DNA from: Pseudomonadota bacterium
GTDB lineage: Bacteria > Pseudomonadota > Gammaproteobacteria > Burkholderiales > Chitinibacteraceae
DNA: 64,000 nucleotides
Assembly (NCBI GenBank): GCA_026399755.1
Contig: JAPLQI010000086.1
Location: 48,843-112,842, forward strand
Reading direction: 5' to 3'
The translations under genes and the position numbers were made by a program. Under the pieces are notes generated by a model. That model was not told where the DNA came from. It saw nothing but the letters and a program-made list of their open reading frames with translations, and made no database searches. Shown one piece after another: positions 45,066-54,421 of this stretch (its first letter is position 1; the number at the start of each line of letters is the position of its first letter).

Positions 45066-47081
45066 ATGAATATTCTGGGCTATTTACAGAAAATCGGCCG
45101 TGCGCTGATGGTGCCGGTGGCTACATTGCCAGCCGCTGCAATTTTAATGGGTATCGGTTATTGGATTGATCCAGAGTGGGGTGCTAATAGCACATTAGCT
45201 GCTTTCTTATTGAAAGCTGGTGGGGCCATTCTCAGCAATATGGCGATTCTATTTGCGGTCGGTATTGCTTACGGTATGTCTAAAGATAAAGACGGTTCAG
45301 CCGCTTTATCAGGTTTGGTGGGTTTCTACGTACTAACTACGTTACTTTCTCCGGAGGCAATGTCGCTAATTCAAGGTATCCCTAAGGATCAAGTCCCTAA
45401 AGCCTTTGAGAAGATCAGTAACCCATTTGTGGGTATCTTGGTGGGTGTAATTACCTCTGAGCTATATAACCGCTTCAGTGGTATTGAGCTGCATAAAGCG
45501 CTCGCTTTTTTCAGTGGCCGCCGTTTTGTGCCTATCGTTACTTCGATAGCGATGCTCGTATTGGCTTTCCCATTAATGTATATCTGGCCTGTTGTATTTG
45601 GTGGCTTGGTGAATTTTGGCGAAAGTATTATGGGTATGGGCCCACTGGGTGCTGGTATTTATGCCTTCTTTAACCGTTTATTGATTCCTGTTGGCTTGCA
45701 CCATGCACTGAACGCGGTGTTCTGGTTCGACGTTGCTGGTATCAACGACATTCCTAACTTCCTAGGTGGCGCTAAGTCCCTTGCTGAAGGTAAGGCTGTG
45801 TTGGGTGTAACCGGTATGTACCAAGCGGGTTTCTTCCCAATCATGATGTTTGGTTTGCCTGGTGCTGCTCTTGCGATGTACCACGCAGCTAAGCCACAAA
45901 ATAAAGTGCGTGTTGCTTCCTTAATGATTGCTGCTGCGTTTTCAGCATTCTTTACCGGTGTAACTGAGCCGCTTGAATTTGCCTTTATGTTTGTTGCACC
46001 TGCGCTTTATGTATTGCATGCGGTGTTAACAGGTATTTCGGTTTATATCGCGGCAAGCATGCAATGGATTGCTGGTTTTGGTTTCAGTGCAGGTTTGGTT
46101 GACTTGGTGCTGTCAACTAAAAATCCGCTGGCTAAAAATATACCAATGCTGATCGCTCAAGGTTTTGCATTCTTTGCGATCTACTACTTCAGCTTCCGTT
46201 TTGCGATTAAAACATTCAACTTTAAGACCCCTGGTCGTGAAGATGATGAAGCTGCTGCTGAATCGGCTGATGCTAGCCCAGTAAGCACAGATACAGATTC
46301 ACTTGCGCATGCTTATCTTGATTTGATCGGTGGTGGTGCAAATGTTGTTGCGATTGATGCTTGCATTACTCGCCTGCGTTTAACTCTGAACGATACTGCT
46401 GGAGTGGACGAAGCCGCAGCTAAGCGTCTTGGTGCTTCTGGTGTGATCAAGCTTAATAAGCAAAATATTCAGATTATTGTTGGGCCTAAAGCAGAGTTGA
46501 TTGCAACACGCATGACTCAATTGCTGGCAAGTGGTAAAGGCATTAGCGCCGCAATACCCGCTGCTGCCGTAGTGAATGCAGCGGTTGCGCCGGTTGTTGC
46601 TCCTGCTAAAAAAGTAAGCGGTGATTTACAGCTGCTTGCGCCTATGAGCGGTGAAGTGGTGGCCTTAATCGAAGTGCCAGATGCTGCGTTCTCTAGCAAG
46701 GCTGTGGGTGAAGGCTTGGCGATCCGCCCTACAGGTAAGCTGGTTGTGGCTCCTGTAGATGGTGTGATCGCTAAAATCTTTAACACTAATCACGCTTTTG
46801 CCCTGATTGCAGATAATGGCGCTGAGCTGATTGTGCATATTGGCTTGGATACTGTGAAGCTAGGCGGCAAGGGTTTTACTCGTTTGCTTGAGCAAGGCTC
46901 ACGTGTAAAAGCAGGCGACGCCGTGCTTGAGCTGGATCTGGAATACTTGGCGGCGAATGCTGTATCTATCATTAGCCCAGTCGTATTGAGCAATGTAGAG
47001 CAGTTTGATAGCGTGGTTGGTTTTGCGACTGGCCATGTAGAAGCGGGCAAGACTGTGCTGTATACCATTAAGGCAAAGTAA
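45066..47081 (+). CDS. nagE: PTS N-acetylglucosamine transporter EIICBA
   Basis: A 671-residue phosphotransferase permease that imports GlcNAc as GlcNAc-6-phosphate. The EIIC domain (about 1-375) has the start YLQKIGRALMVPVATLPAAA and a GLHHALNAVFWFDVAG segment. The EIIB domain has phospho-Cys433 in AIDACITRLRL. The EIIA domain (about 515-671) has LLAPMSGEVVAL and active-site His591 in LIVHIGLDTVKLGGKGF. The three domains are joined as in E. coli NagE. An adjacent in-frame GTG at 45063 cannot be excluded; AAAGGGG precedes both. No nagA or nagB lies beside it. A terminator follows. Confidence 0.95.
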   Translation: MNILGYLQKIGRALMVPVATLPAAAILMGIGYWIDPEWGANSTLAAFLLKAGGAILSNMAILFAVGIAYGMSKDKDGSAALSGLVGFYVLTTLLSPEAMSLIQGIPKDQVPKAFEKISNPFVGILVGVITSELYNRFSGIELHKALAFFSGRRFVPIVTSIAMLVLAFPLMYIWPVVFGGLVNFGESIMGMGPLGAGIYAFFNRLLIPVGLHHALNAVFWFDVAGINDIPNFLGGAKSLAEGKAVLGVTGMYQAGFFPIMMFGLPGAALAMYHAAKPQNKVRVASLMIAAAFSAFFTGVTEPLEFAFMFVAPALYVLHAVLTGISVYIAASMQWIAGFGFSAGLVDLVLSTKNPLAKNIPMLIAQGFAFFAIYYFSFRFAIKTFNFKTPGREDDEAAAESADASPVSTDTDSLAHAYLDLIGGGANVVAIDACITRLRLTLNDTAGVDEAAAKRLGASGVIKLNKQNIQIIVGPKAELIATRMTQLLASGKGISAAIPAAAVVNAAVAPVVAPAKKVSGDLQLLAPMSGEVVALIEVPDAAFSSKAVGEGLAIRPTGKLVVAPVDGVIAKIFNTNHAFALIADNGAELIVHIGLDTVKLGGKGFTRLLEQGSRVKAGDAVLELDLEYLAANAVSIISPVVLSNVEQFDSVVGFATGHVEAGKTVLYTIKAK

Positions 47082-47100
47082 GTTTATTTTGCTAGTAATT

Positions 47101-47132
47101 AAAAAGGCGAACCCTCGGGTTCGCCTTTTTTT
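47101..47132. terminator. Bidirectional terminator between nagE and mdh
   Basis: AAAAAGGCGAACCC pairs with GGGTTCGCCTTTTT around a 2-base loop, with A and T tracts on both sides. It sits between convergent genes. Confidence 0.93.
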
Positions 47133-47169
47133 ATGCTGTGCATTTTATACAACAGCCAGCCAATTTCAA

Positions 47170-48150
47170 TTAGCCGAGTAAGTGCTTCACTGCATCGCGC
47201 TCTTCAGACAACTCTTTCGCGCTAGCATCCATACGTGTGCGGCTAAAGTCGCTGATTTCCAAGCCTTCTACGATGGTGTACTTACCATCTTTACAAGTTA
47301 CTGGGTAACCAAAAATCAAATCGCTATAGCCGTATTCGCCATTCGCTGGAACACCCATGGTGACCCAATCGCCATCTGTCGTGCCCAGTACCCAATTACG
47401 GATATGGTCAATTGCAGCATTAGCAGCAGAAGCAGCTGAAGACAAACCACGCGCCTTAATAATGGCTGCGCCACGTTGCTGAACGGTAGGGATAAAGTCA
47501 GTTTCTAACCATTTTTGATCGTTGATCAGGGCAGAAGCGCTTTGGCCTTTTACTGTTGCGTGGAATAGATCTGGGTACTGGGTCGCAGAGTGATTGCCCC
47601 AGATGATCATCTTGTTTACATCGGTCACTACGCTGTCTGTCTTTTGAGCGATCTGTGTCAGGGCACGGTTGTGATCCAGACGCATCATGGCGGTGAAGTT
47701 AGCTGGGTTAAGATCCGGCGCGTTCTTCATGGCAATGTAAGCATTGGTATTGGCTGGGTTACCAACGACCAATACTTTCACGTCACGCGATGCCACTTCA
47801 TTCAGAGCCTTACCTTGCGCAGTAAAGATCGCGCCGTTGGCTTCGAGCAAGTCTTTACGCTCCATGCCTGGGCCGCGTGGGCGTGCGCCAACCAAAAGGG
47901 CGATGTCTGCATCTTTAAACGCTACTTTTGGATCATCGCTTTGCACAATCCCTTGTAGTAGTGGGAACGCGCAGTCATCCAATTCCATTACTACGCCATT
48001 CAATGCTGGCAATGAAGGGGTGATATCAAGCAATTGCAAGATCACAGGTTGATCCGCGCCCAGCATCGCGCCAGATGCAATACGGAATAAGAGGCTATAA
48101 CCAATTTGGCCGGCAGCGCCGGTAACGGCAACGCGAATAGGTGACTTCAT
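47170..48150 (-). CDS. mdh: Malate dehydrogenase (NAD+)
   Basis: A 326-residue enzyme converting malate to oxaloacetate. The NAD-binding start is [20 protein letters not shown]; other signatures are [41 protein letters not shown] and the catalytic His in [13 protein letters not shown]. The N-terminus (MKSPIRVAV) and length match the cytosolic-type Mdh of betaproteobacteria. ATG 48150 follows GGAG; an upstream extension of 17 codons is not conserved. It is divergent from the GntR gene and opposite in strand to the other TCA genes. Confidence 0.97.
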   Translation of the reverse strand: MKSPIRVAVTGAAGQIGYSLLFRIASGAMLGADQPVILQLLDITPSLPALNGVVMELDDCAFPLLQGIVQSDDPKVAFKDADIALLVGARPRGPGMERKDLLEANGAIFTAQGKALNEVASRDVKVLVVGNPANTNAYIAMKNAPDLNPANFTAMMRLDHNRALTQIAQKTDSVVTDVNKMIIWGNHSATQYPDLFHATVKGQSASALINDQKWLETDFIPTVQQRGAAIIKARGLSSAASAANAAIDHIRNWVLGTTDGDWVTMGVPANGEYGYSDLIFGYPVTCKDGKYTIVEGLEISDFSRTRMDASAKELSEERDAVKHLLG

Positions 48151-48549
48151 GTGGATGACTCCGATATTGGTTTGTGTGTGAGCGATGCTGGGGTGATTCA
48201 ATTTTTGTTTTTAAAAAGTAGCAAGGACAGCCTAGTCTACAAAAAACAGACACTTAACTGGCGTGCCGATCATAAGAATTCATTACTTATTATTTGTAGC
48301 GCATAAGCCAAGGCTATCGTGCCCCTTTTTTATTAAATGACGATGTAAAACACCCCGCATGCTGATTTTTACACGGTTTAAAGCGTGTTTTAGCTACAGC
48401 ATAAGACAAGCAATGAAAGTTTATCACGCGTCTTCACGCTTTGTGCACGTTTTGCCAAGAGATGAAATATATTGTTGTACATCTTTTGTCTTATATAAGA
48501 CTGTAGTAGACTATGCTGCTACAACATGATAAAAAGCAATCTATCTTAA
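48151..48549. other. Divergent regulatory region mdh / gntR
   Basis: A 399-base AT-rich gap that serves both genes. It contains the 14-base palindrome at 48488-48501 and, next to it, a looser inverted repeat TGTAGTAG ... CTGCTACA (48502-48523). No open frame is convincing. Confidence 0.5.
48488..48501. promoter_or_regulatory. Palindrome GTCTTATATAAGAC, likely GntR-family operator
   Basis: A perfect 14-base palindrome 48 bases before the regulator start. Short AT-centred palindromes of this kind are typical operators of HutC-type GntR regulators. It probably mediates autoregulation and possibly control of mdh. Confidence 0.6.
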
Positions 48550-49272
48550 ATGAGCAAACTTGCAGCCCTCCCTTTATATCGTCAGGTTATTCGCGAAGTC
48601 AGCACTGCAGTCGACGCGGGTGAATGGGGAACTGATGAAAGTTTGCCGAGTGAAAATGATTTAGCTCATCGTTTTGGCGTAAGCCAAGGCACGGTGAGAA
48701 AGGCGCTGGATGTGCTGGTGCTAGATGGCGTGCTTTACCGACGTCAAGGTGTTGGCACTTTTGTATCTGACGCCAGTGATTTTCTAGCACAAGCGATGTT
48801 TGTGCCTTTGTCGGGCTACGGTGGTGAAAAGCCCAAGATTGAAATGCTTGGCTGTGTACGGATTCATGCGGGCGAGCAATTAGCAGAGATTTTAGGTTTA
48901 AGGCGGGGTGCCGCCTTGTGGCAAGTTCGGCGATTGCTGCGTGTAGCAGGAGCGGTGATTGGCTTAGAGGAAATGTTTTTGCCTGAGGCTAATTTCCCTA
49001 ACTTAGAAATGCGCAGAATTAGAGAGTTACGCGGCAATTTGCGTGAACTATGCTGGCGTGATTTTGGGATGCGTTTAAAAGATGGTGAAGTCCGCTATCG
49101 AGCGGTGCCCGCAGCCAGCGCAGAAGCTAGATTATTGCAAGTTGAAGTGCATGAGCCTTTACTTCAGCTTGTACGCTTAGCAAGAGATTTTGACGGTAAG
49201 CCGCAAGTTTGGAGTGTGGCTTGGTTTAGATCAGAGCAATTAGCATTTCAGGCTCCGCCTGAGCAGGCTTAA
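48550..49272 (+). CDS. GntR family regulator with UTRA domain (HutC type)
   Basis: A 240-residue regulator. The N-terminal winged helix (about 1-75) has LPSENDLAHRFGVSQGTVRK and LYRRQGVGTFVSD; the C-terminal UTRA effector domain (about 85-235) includes RRGAALWQVRRLLR and GLEEMFLPE. HutC-type proteins sense small carboxylates, amino acids or sugars. Located directly before sdhC and divergent from mdh, it probably regulates TCA-cycle genes, though the effector is unknown. A short hairpin follows the stop. Confidence 0.92.
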   Translation: MSKLAALPLYRQVIREVSTAVDAGEWGTDESLPSENDLAHRFGVSQGTVRKALDVLVLDGVLYRRQGVGTFVSDASDFLAQAMFVPLSGYGGEKPKIEMLGCVRIHAGEQLAEILGLRRGAALWQVRRLLRVAGAVIGLEEMFLPEANFPNLEMRRIRELRGNLRELCWRDFGMRLKDGEVRYRAVPAASAEARLLQVEVHEPLLQLVRLARDFDGKPQVWSVAWFRSEQLAFQAPPEQA

Positions 49273-49289
49273 GGCGGGTAAATCCCGCC
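49273..49289 (+). repeat. GGCGGG/CCCGCC hairpin, copy 1
   Basis: GGCGGGTAAATCCCGCC starts at the base after the gntR stop. Same core as four longer copies further down the TCA run. Confidence 0.6.
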
Positions 49290-49401
49290 AAAGTAGAGTT
49301 TTTGTAGCAGTAAGTAGTAAAAGGCAGGTCGGTGAGCTTGGACGGTTTAAGAAAACAGATCGTGCACACTGGCAGAAGTAAAACTTAAAGAGGAAGTGCG
49401 C

Positions 49402-49776
49402 ATGCAAAAAACACGCCCCAAGCACCTGGAGTTAGCGAAGATTCGTCTTCCCTTGCCAGGGATTATCTCCATTCTTCATCGCGTCAGTGGCGCGCTGATG
49501 TTCTTGGCGATTCCCTTTATGCTCTACGCTCTGGAAGGTTCTTTATCTTCTGCCGAGCGCTTTGACGCATTTAGATCCTGTATTTCAAATCCCCTTGTAA
49601 AAATTGCGCTGCTGGGTGTGTTGTGGGCCTTTTTGCATCATGTTTGTGCGGGTGTTCGTTTCTTATTCCTAGATATTCATAAAGGCCTTGAGCTAAAAAC
49701 TGCGCGCCTGACCGCCAAAATTGTGCTGGTGGTGAGCTTGGTGTTGACGGTCGTGATTGGAGGTCTGGTATGGTAA
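49402..49776 (+). CDS. sdhC: Succinate dehydrogenase cytochrome b556 subunit
   Basis: A 124-residue membrane anchor with three helices. Signature start RPKHLELAKIRLPLPGIISI and LHRVSGALMFL; the heme b ligand His lies in LHHVCAGVRFLFLD. It binds quinone and heme together with SdhD. ATG 49402 follows GAGGAAG; a GTG two codons earlier is possible. It overlaps sdhD by 7 bases and opens the TCA operon. Confidence 0.96.
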   Translation: MQKTRPKHLELAKIRLPLPGIISILHRVSGALMFLAIPFMLYALEGSLSSAERFDAFRSCISNPLVKIALLGVLWAFLHHVCAGVRFLFLDIHKGLELKTARLTAKIVLVVSLVLTVVIGGLVW

Positions 49777-50117
49777 ATCGTCAAGTAGTCGGGGCCCATT
49801 ACGGCCTGAAAGATTGGCTGGTTCAACGTGTAACTGCCGTGATTATGCTGGTTTACACCGTTGGGCTTGTCGCGTTTTTAGTGCTGGCCGGCGGCACTTC
49901 CTTTGAAGCATGGCAGCAGCTGTTTGCCTGTACATGGGTCAAAGTACTGACCACCATCAGCCTGTTTGCATTGCTGTGGCATGCATGGGTGGGTGTGCGT
50001 GATATCTGGATGGATTACCTCCAGCATGTTGGTTTGCGTTTAACGATGCACGTGCTGACGCTGTTATGGCTGGCAGGTAGCTTGGTTTATATGATTAAAG
50101 TTGTGTGGGGTGCATAA
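49770..50117 (+). CDS. sdhD: Succinate dehydrogenase membrane anchor subunit
   Basis: A 115-residue, three-helix membrane protein: HYGLKDWLVQRVTAVIMLVY, LFALLWHAWVGVRDIWMDYL and TLLWLAGSLVYMIKVVWG. The WHAWVGVRDIWMDY block is the SdhD signature including a heme/quinone-site region. It starts within the sdhC end and stops 3 bases before sdhA. Confidence 0.96.
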   Translation: MVNRQVVGAHYGLKDWLVQRVTAVIMLVYTVGLVAFLVLAGGTSFEAWQQLFACTWVKVLTTISLFALLWHAWVGVRDIWMDYLQHVGLRLTMHVLTLLWLAGSLVYMIKVVWGA

Positions 50118-50120
50118 GCG

Positions 50121-51884
50121 ATGACCGTTCCTATTCGTAAATTCGATGCTGTGATTGTCGGTGCGGGTGGCGCAGGCCTTCGTGCCGCATTGCAGCTCTC
50201 TGAAGCCGGTTTAAAAACCGCTGTTTTATCTAAAGTATTTCCGACGCGCTCGCACACTGTAGCCGCGCAAGGTGGTATTTCCGCCTCTCTTGGTAATGTC
50301 CAAGAAGATAAGTGGGAATGGCATATGTACGACACCGTTAAGGGCTCCGACTGGCTTGGAGACCAAGACGCCATTGAATTTATGTGTCGTCAGGCACCTG
50401 AAGTCGTGGTTGAGCTTGAGCACTTCGGTATGCCATTTGATCGCTTAGAAAACGGCAAGATTTATCAGCGCCCATTCGGCGGCCACATGGCCGACTTCGG
50501 CAAAACACCGGTGCAACGCGCCTGTGCCGCAGCCGACCGAACTGGCCACGCCATGTTGCACACGCTTTATCAGCGCAATGTGCGCGCCAATACACAATTC
50601 TTTGTGGAATGGATGGCGCTGGATCTGATTCGTGATGAAGAGGGTGAAGTCGTTGGCGTAACCGCCTTAGAAATGGAAACCGGCGAAGTGTCGATTATCC
50701 ACGCCAAGGCCGTGTTGTTTGCTACCGGCGGCGCGGGGCGTATTTTCTCCGCATCGACCAACGCCTTTATTAATACTGGCGATGGCCTCGGCATGACCGT
50801 GCGCGCAGGTATTCCGCTTGAAGACATGGAATTTTGGCAATTCCACCCGACTGGCGTGGCCGGTGCGGGTGTGTTGATTACTGAAGGCGTGCGCGGCGAA
50901 GGCGGCATCTTGCTCAATTCTGAGGGCGAACGCTTTATGGAGCGCTACGCACCAAACGCCAAAGACTTGGCGTCCCGTGACGTGGTTTCCCGTGCAATGG
51001 CCTTAGAAATTCTGGAAGGCCGTGGCTGTGGTAAAGAAAAAGACCATGTGCTGCTGAAGCTGGATCACTTAGGTCCAGACATCATTAAGCAGCGTCTGCC
51101 AGGTATTCGTGAAATTGCGATTAAATTTGCTGGTGTTGATCCAATTCAAGACCCAATCCCTGTTGTGCCAACTTGCCACTATCAGATGGGCGGTATTCCG
51201 ACCAACTATAAGGGTGAAGTGATTGCTCCAATCGGCGACGATCCAGAAGTGCGCGTAAAAGGCTTTTACGCAGCGGGCGAATGCGCATGTGCTTCGGTGC
51301 ACGGCGCAAATCGTTTGGGTACTAACTCATTATTGGATCTGGTGGTGTTTGGTAAGGCCGCTGGTAATACAATTATCGAGTTTATTAAAAATGAGCGCCC
51401 AGAGTTGCGTCCATTACCGGCCGATGCTGCAGCCTTCTCTTTAGCCCGTTTAGCGCGTCTAGAAAACCAAACGGGTGGCGAAGAAGTGGCAGATGTACGT
51501 AATGCTATGCAAAAAGTGGTGCAACTGCGTGCTGGTGTATTCCGCAACTCAGAGAACTTAGCTAAGGGCGTTGAAGAAATCAAAGCCGTGGCCGAGCGTG
51601 CCAAGTTGACGCAAATTAAAGATAAATCCAAGGTGTTTAACACCGCGCGGATTGAAGCGCTGGAATTGGATAACTTGATCGAAGTAGCGGTTGCGACGCT
51701 GATTAGTGCCGAAGCACGTAAGGAAAGCCGTGGTGCGCATGCGCATGATGACTTCCCAGATCGCCATGATGAGTGGATGAAGCACACGATGTTTGACGGT
51801 AAAACACGCACGCTGTCTTACAAGCCAGTACATACCAAGCCGCTAACGGTCGATTACATCGAACCGCAAAAACGCGTCTATTAA
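50121..51884 (+). CDS. sdhA: Succinate dehydrogenase flavoprotein subunit
   Basis: A 587-residue FAD enzyme that oxidises succinate to fumarate at the inner face of the membrane. The dinucleotide-binding start is [15 protein letters not shown], the covalent FAD attachment His45 is in [13 protein letters not shown], and the active-site regions are [13 protein letters not shown] and SRDVVSRAM, with the C-terminal [13 protein letters not shown]. It forms complex II with SdhBCD; SdhE, which attaches the FAD, is encoded two genes later. Confidence 0.98.
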   Translation: MTVPIRKFDAVIVGAGGAGLRAALQLSEAGLKTAVLSKVFPTRSHTVAAQGGISASLGNVQEDKWEWHMYDTVKGSDWLGDQDAIEFMCRQAPEVVVELEHFGMPFDRLENGKIYQRPFGGHMADFGKTPVQRACAAADRTGHAMLHTLYQRNVRANTQFFVEWMALDLIRDEEGEVVGVTALEMETGEVSIIHAKAVLFATGGAGRIFSASTNAFINTGDGLGMTVRAGIPLEDMEFWQFHPTGVAGAGVLITEGVRGEGGILLNSEGERFMERYAPNAKDLASRDVVSRAMALEILEGRGCGKEKDHVLLKLDHLGPDIIKQRLPGIREIAIKFAGVDPIQDPIPVVPTCHYQMGGIPTNYKGEVIAPIGDDPEVRVKGFYAAGECACASVHGANRLGTNSLLDLVVFGKAAGNTIIEFIKNERPELRPLPADAAAFSLARLARLENQTGGEEVADVRNAMQKVVQLRAGVFRNSENLAKGVEEIKAVAERAKLTQIKDKSKVFNTARIEALELDNLIEVAVATLISAEARKESRGAHAHDDFPDRHDEWMKHTMFDGKTRTLSYKPVHTKPLTVDYIEPQKRVY

Positions 51885-51903
51885 CAGCATCAGGAGAAAA
51901 CCG

Positions 51904-52605
51904 ATGAAGATGCATTTCAAGCTCTATCGCTACAACCCTGATGTGGACGCTAAGCCGTACATGCAGGATTACCACGTTGAACTCGAACCATCAGACAAGA
52001 AATTGCTCGATGGTCTGGTTCGCCTTAAAGCACAAGACGATACTTTGAGCTTTCGCCGTTCTTGCCGCGAAGGAATCTGCGGCTCAGATGCGATGAATAT
52101 CAATGGTAAAAATGGTCTAGCCTGTATTACTGATATTGCCAGCCTGAAGCAGCCGGTAGAGATTCGCCCGCTACCAGGTTTGCCGGTAATTCGTGACTTG
52201 ATCGTCGATATGACTCAGTTCTTTAAGCAATATCATTCGATTAAGCCCTATGTACAAAACGATAATCCGCCGCCTGATCGCGAACGTCTGCAATCACCGG
52301 AAGATCGTAAAGAGCTAGATGGCCTGTACGAATGCATCTTGTGTGCTTGCTGCTCGACAGCTTGTCCGTCATTTTGGTGGAATCCAGATAAATTTGTAGG
52401 CCCAGCTGGTTTGCTGGCAGCTTACCGTTTTATTGCGGATACCCGCGATGAAAAAACCAATGAACGTCTGGATAATCTGGAAGATCCTTACCGTTTGTTC
52501 CGTTGCCATAGCATTATGAATTGCGTTGATGTTTGCCCTAAGGAACTCAACCCAACCAAGGCCATCGGTAAGATTAAAGATTTAATGATTAAGCGCATGA
52601 GCTAA
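51904..52605 (+). CDS. sdhB: Succinate dehydrogenase iron-sulfur subunit
   Basis: A 233-residue protein carrying three iron-sulfur clusters that pass electrons from FAD to quinone. 2Fe-2S ligands are in SCREGICGSDAM and LAC, 4Fe-4S ligands in CILCACCSTACP, and 3Fe-4S ligands in CHSIMNCVDVCPKELNP. CAGGAG precedes the ATG. A 62-base hairpin element of the GGCGGG family follows before sdhE. Confidence 0.98.
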   Translation: MKMHFKLYRYNPDVDAKPYMQDYHVELEPSDKKLLDGLVRLKAQDDTLSFRRSCREGICGSDAMNINGKNGLACITDIASLKQPVEIRPLPGLPVIRDLIVDMTQFFKQYHSIKPYVQNDNPPPDRERLQSPEDRKELDGLYECILCACCSTACPSFWWNPDKFVGPAGLLAAYRFIADTRDEKTNERLDNLEDPYRLFRCHSIMNCVDVCPKELNPTKAIGKIKDLMIKRMS

Positions 52606-52614
52606 TCAGACCTA

Positions 52615-52676
52615 TGTAGGGCGGGAACTGTGCCTACGCAGCGCTTGTATCGTGTGGATAGACGCTTGGCCCGCCC
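52615..52676 (+). repeat. GGCGGG/CCCGCC hairpin, copy 2
   Basis: TGTAGGGCGGG on the left pairs through GGGCGGG with CCCGCCC (52670-52676), with a 44-base centre. It lies between sdhB and sdhE. Confidence 0.6.
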
Positions 52677-52699
52677 AACAAAATAGCAAGGAAGTTCTG

Positions 52700-52978
52700 A
52701 TGGATGAAATTGAATTGAAGCGGATAGTCTGGCGCTCTCGTCGCGGCCTTTTAGAGGTCGATTTACAGCTAGAAAAATTTGTAAAAGAGGTACTTCCGAC
52801 TTTATCCAAAACAGATTTGATTCTTTTTCAGGATCTTCTCTTACTGTCTGATAATGATTTGCTAGATTACCTGAATTACAAGACAGAATGCCCAGACGAG
52901 CGGCTTAGACCGATGCTGGAACAAGTACGAAGCGCACAACGACAAGCGGTACTCACCGAAACCCCAGGAGCTATTTGA
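52700..52978 (+). CDS. sdhE: Succinate dehydrogenase assembly factor SdhE
   Basis: A 92-residue FAD-assembly factor that helps attach FAD covalently to SdhA. It has the functional RGxxE motif in [17 protein letters not shown] and the helical end [23 protein letters not shown] 52700 follows AAGGAAG; the open frame extends 16 codons upstream but not with family sequence. It ends one base before gltA. Confidence 0.93.
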   Translation: MDEIELKRIVWRSRRGLLEVDLQLEKFVKEVLPTLSKTDLILFQDLLLLSDNDLLDYLNYKTECPDERLRPMLEQVRSAQRQAVLTETPGAI

Positions 52979-52979
52979 T

Positions 52980-54266
52980 ATGGAAAAGAAAGTCACACTG
53001 ACTTACAACGACGGCAAAGATTCGCTAGAAATGCCCGTGTTGCCGAGTACGCTTGGACCAGACGTGGTGGATATCCGCGCATTTTCCAAGACCGGTATGT
53101 TTACTTTCGATCCTGGGTTTTTGGCGACATCCAGCTGCGAATCTAAAATCACTTTTATCGATGGTGACTTGGGCCAGCTTTACTACCGTGGCTACCCGAT
53201 TGAGCAACTTGCAGAACAAAGCGACTATCTGGAAGTGTGCTATTTGCTGATTAACGGCGAATTGCCAACCCCAGAACAAAGCGTTGTATTTAACAAGACC
53301 GTCATGAGCCACACCATGGTGCATGAGCAACTGACCCGTTTCTTTAACGGTTTCCGCCGTGATGCGCATCCGATGGCGATGATGGTCGGTGTGGTCGGTG
53401 CCTTATCCGCTTTCTACCAAGACAGCTTGGATATCAATAATGAAGAGCACCGCAAAGTGGCGATGTTCCGTCTGATCTCTAAGATCCCGACCATTGCTGC
53501 AATGTGCTACCGCTACAACCAAGGCCTGCCATTCGTTTACCCACGTAATGATTTGGGCTATACCGCCAACTTTATGCACATGATGTTCTCGACCCCGTGC
53601 GAGCCATATGTGCCTAACCCTGTGCTGGTTCGCGCCTTGGATGTGATCTTTACCCTGCATGCTGATCACGAACAAAATGCTTCAACATCAACAGTTCGTT
53701 TAGCTGGCTCGTCTGGTGCTAATCCGTTTGCATGTATTGCTGCGGGTATTGCTTGCCTGTGGGGCCCATCGCACGGTGGTGCGAATGAAGCCGTATTGCT
53801 GATGTTGGATGAAATTGGTGCGGTAGAAAACGTACCGGCCTTTATGGAAGGCGTTAAAGCTAAGACGCATAAACTGATGGGCTTTGGTCACCGTGTATAT
53901 AAAAACATGGACCCGCGTGCCAGCGTCATGCGCCGTATTTGCTACGAAGTATTGAATGAAATGGGCCTGCAAGACGATCCTAAGTTCAAACTGGCGATGG
54001 AGCTAGAAAGAATCGCGCTAGAAGACAGCTACTTTATTGAACGTAAGCTGTATCCAAACGTCGATTTCTACTCAGGCATCGTTCAGTCTGCCTTGGGTAT
54101 TCCAGTGCCGATGTTTACAGTGATTTTTGCTTTGGCACGTACCGTGGGCTGGATCAGTCACTGGAATGAAATGATTGCTGATCCTGGTATGAAAATTGGC
54201 CGCCCACGTCAGCAATACACTGGCGCGACTAAGCGTGATTACATACCCGCAGATCAGCGCGGATAA
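52980..54266 (+). CDS. gltA: Citrate synthase
   Basis: A 428-residue enzyme that makes citrate from oxaloacetate and acetyl-CoA. Active-site segments are [28 protein letters not shown] (His), [13 protein letters not shown] (His) and the Asp-containing NVDFYSGIV. The N-terminal extension ([20 protein letters not shown]) is the beta-rich domain of the NADH-sensitive Gram-negative type. It is followed by a hairpin repeat and sucA. Confidence 0.98.
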   Translation: MEKKVTLTYNDGKDSLEMPVLPSTLGPDVVDIRAFSKTGMFTFDPGFLATSSCESKITFIDGDLGQLYYRGYPIEQLAEQSDYLEVCYLLINGELPTPEQSVVFNKTVMSHTMVHEQLTRFFNGFRRDAHPMAMMVGVVGALSAFYQDSLDINNEEHRKVAMFRLISKIPTIAAMCYRYNQGLPFVYPRNDLGYTANFMHMMFSTPCEPYVPNPVLVRALDVIFTLHADHEQNASTSTVRLAGSSGANPFACIAAGIACLWGPSHGGANEAVLLMLDEIGAVENVPAFMEGVKAKTHKLMGFGHRVYKNMDPRASVMRRICYEVLNEMGLQDDPKFKLAMELERIALEDSYFIERKLYPNVDFYSGIVQSALGIPVPMFTVIFALARTVGWISHWNEMIADPGMKIGRPRQQYTGATKRDYIPADQRG

Positions 54267-54292
54267 GCTACGTTTGTGATTGGTTTGGAAAT

Positions 54293-54332
54293 TGTAGGGC
54301 GGGTGAAACCCGCGGGTTGCACCGGTCCTACA
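54293..54332 (+). repeat. GGCGGG/CCCGCC hairpin, copy 3
   Basis: TGTAGGGCGGGTGAAACCCGCGGGTTGCAC-type sequence bounded by TGTAGG and CCTACA. A small GGCGGGTGAAACCCGC hairpin is nested inside. It lies between gltA and sucA. Confidence 0.6.
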
Positions 54333-54421
54333 TTGTAATAGATTGGTTTTGAGCCGCTTCGCAAGGGGCGGCGGTCTTGCATGGTGTTAAGCCTGCTAAA
54401 TTACTGGATTTGATGACGGCG

